This document shows, in pieces, positions 63,189 to 64,000 of a stretch of DNA of 64,000 bases. The DNA comes from Yamagishiella unicocca (lineage: Eukaryota; Chlorophyta; Chlorophyceae; Chlamydomonadales; Volvocaceae). Both the position numbers and the translations under genes were made by a program. Every line of letters begins with the position of its first letter. The stretch's first letter is position 1. Location: positions 1-64,000 of the forward strand of contig BDSL01000165.1 in NCBI GenBank assembly GCA_003116995.1, written 5' to 3'. The notes below the pieces were generated by a model. That model made no database searches, was not told the DNA's origin, and saw nothing but the letters and a program-made list of their open reading frames with translations.

Positions 63189-64000
63189 CGAGCGACGCAT
63201 CTTGCTGGTGCAGTAACATTTGTGCGCCAAGTGAGGTCCTGAGCCGGTTGCGCTTGCATTTATTCACTTGCTACCTCGTCCCCAGGAAGACCCGTGGATG
63301 CGAGAGAAAACCGTTTAGGACAGACGTTTCGAGGCGGGGGGGGGGGGGAAACCGTGGGGGGGGGACTACCTCAGCAGTGGGGCGAGAAGACTCGCTCGGT
63401 GGCGCGACCTAGGAAGCGGAGGGCAGCGGGGGAGAGTGAGGAAAAGCACGAGTACGTCAGGACATGAGGAGCATCCCTTGATCGTTGTCGGTTACGTGTC
63501 GTCTATCTTCCTAGGCAAATAGCCCCGTTCCCATCACTTGCTACCCCAATAGCCCCGTTCCCATATGCAGGCTTGGAGAACGGCCGATGGGAACAGCTCT
63601 GTCAGGGATCGTCAAAATGCGTGTTGTTCATGCGACGGTTCCTTCGCAACCCGGTGGTTTTGTGTTACTCATCGGCATGCAGTGTTTCAGGGCGTCATGC
63701 CATGTCACGTGTTGTTATGTTACGTTATTCTCTTTGACCTTCACTTTATTCCGCTCCTCGCAGCTTATGGGTCGCGGCGTGTGTGGCTGGAGCCTTGACT
63801 TGTTGCAGCGATTTCTGCTGGGGGAATACGCGCAAACCTTAAATAACTGATGAAAGAATCGTGGACAGTAGACAGGGTTTAGACGACCTACGCCTCCCCG
63901 CAACCACTAACCTGGGTCGGTTTTCTCTACGCGCGTCCGTAAGAAATGTCCGTTTTCTGGCACCAATTTATGAAAGTCATAGGCGCTTTGTCGCCTCGGG
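63189..64000. other. 3' flank of the cyclase gene
   Basis: No gene is supported. No TGTAA is seen on the plus strand. It contains the second copy of the dispersed repeat (63283-63328), a G-rich run around 63336-63364, and a tandem pair AATAGCCCCGTTCCCAT near 63519-63565. Because GTGGGT, a possible splice donor, overlaps the last codons of the cyclase, a further exon here or beyond the window cannot be excluded. Confidence 0.5.
63283..63328 (+). repeat. Short dispersed repeat, copy 2
   Basis: Exact 17-base match to copy 1 in intergenic DNA at 46563-46607, plus a diverged extension. The two copies flank the cyclase gene in the same orientation. Confidence 0.7.

Noticed and set aside
63565..63798. 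Possible additional last exon of the cyclase
   Set aside because: The peptide shows no cyclase-like features and no phase-matched acceptor is convincing. Left open only because of the GTGGGT at the end of the last called exon.

Overview
The window looks like nuclear DNA of a green alga of the volvocine/chlamydomonad type. Reasons: intron-dense, GC-rich genes with GTGAGT/GTGCGT donors and C-rich acceptors; very long Ala/Gly/Ser/Gln-rich protein inserts; a TGTAA poly(A)-type signal behind the kinase gene; and a single-pass receptor-like class III nucleotide cyclase. The species cannot be fixed from sequence alone.

Layout. (1) 1-27154 is a satellite DNA block made of a 177-bp monomer (with 180-bp variants) in head-to-tail order. 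It contains higher-order duplications and ends abruptly mid-monomer at about 27154. (2) At 10930-17243 the satellite is interrupted by one young, complete Ty3/gypsy chromovirus: 324-bp LTRs that read as identical, a 5-bp target duplication GTACG, gag, protease, RT/RNase H/integrase and a C-terminal chromodomain. (3) 27614-35102, minus strand, is an 18-exon copper amine oxidase gene beside the satellite edge. I rebuilt it exon by exon with consistent intron phases (704 aa). (4) 35103-37670 is a spacer between divergent genes. (5) 37671-44201, plus strand, is a TKL/Raf-like protein kinase (about 1285 aa in my model) ending in a CaaX-type prenylation signal. (6) 44202-47096 is intergenic with a GT microsatellite. 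(7) 47097-63188, plus strand, is a 26-exon receptor-type nucleotide cyclase (about 2721 aa in my model): signal peptide, LRR-type ectodomain, one membrane helix and two cyclase homology domains. (8) 63189-64000 is 3' flank.

The most striking object is the cyclase. Its two cyclase domains have lost complementary sets of catalytic residues, so together they could form a single intramolecular active site, as in animal transmembrane adenylyl cyclases but with one membrane pass. The first cyclase domain is split by an insertion of about 1,540 residues. The second notable object is the satellite plus chromovirus: the monomer is close to nucleosomal in length, its length is a multiple of three, and its common indels are 3 nt, so it stays open in one frame for up to 583 codons. 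It is a candidate centromeric or other heterochromatic array. The three host genes show no obvious shared pathway.
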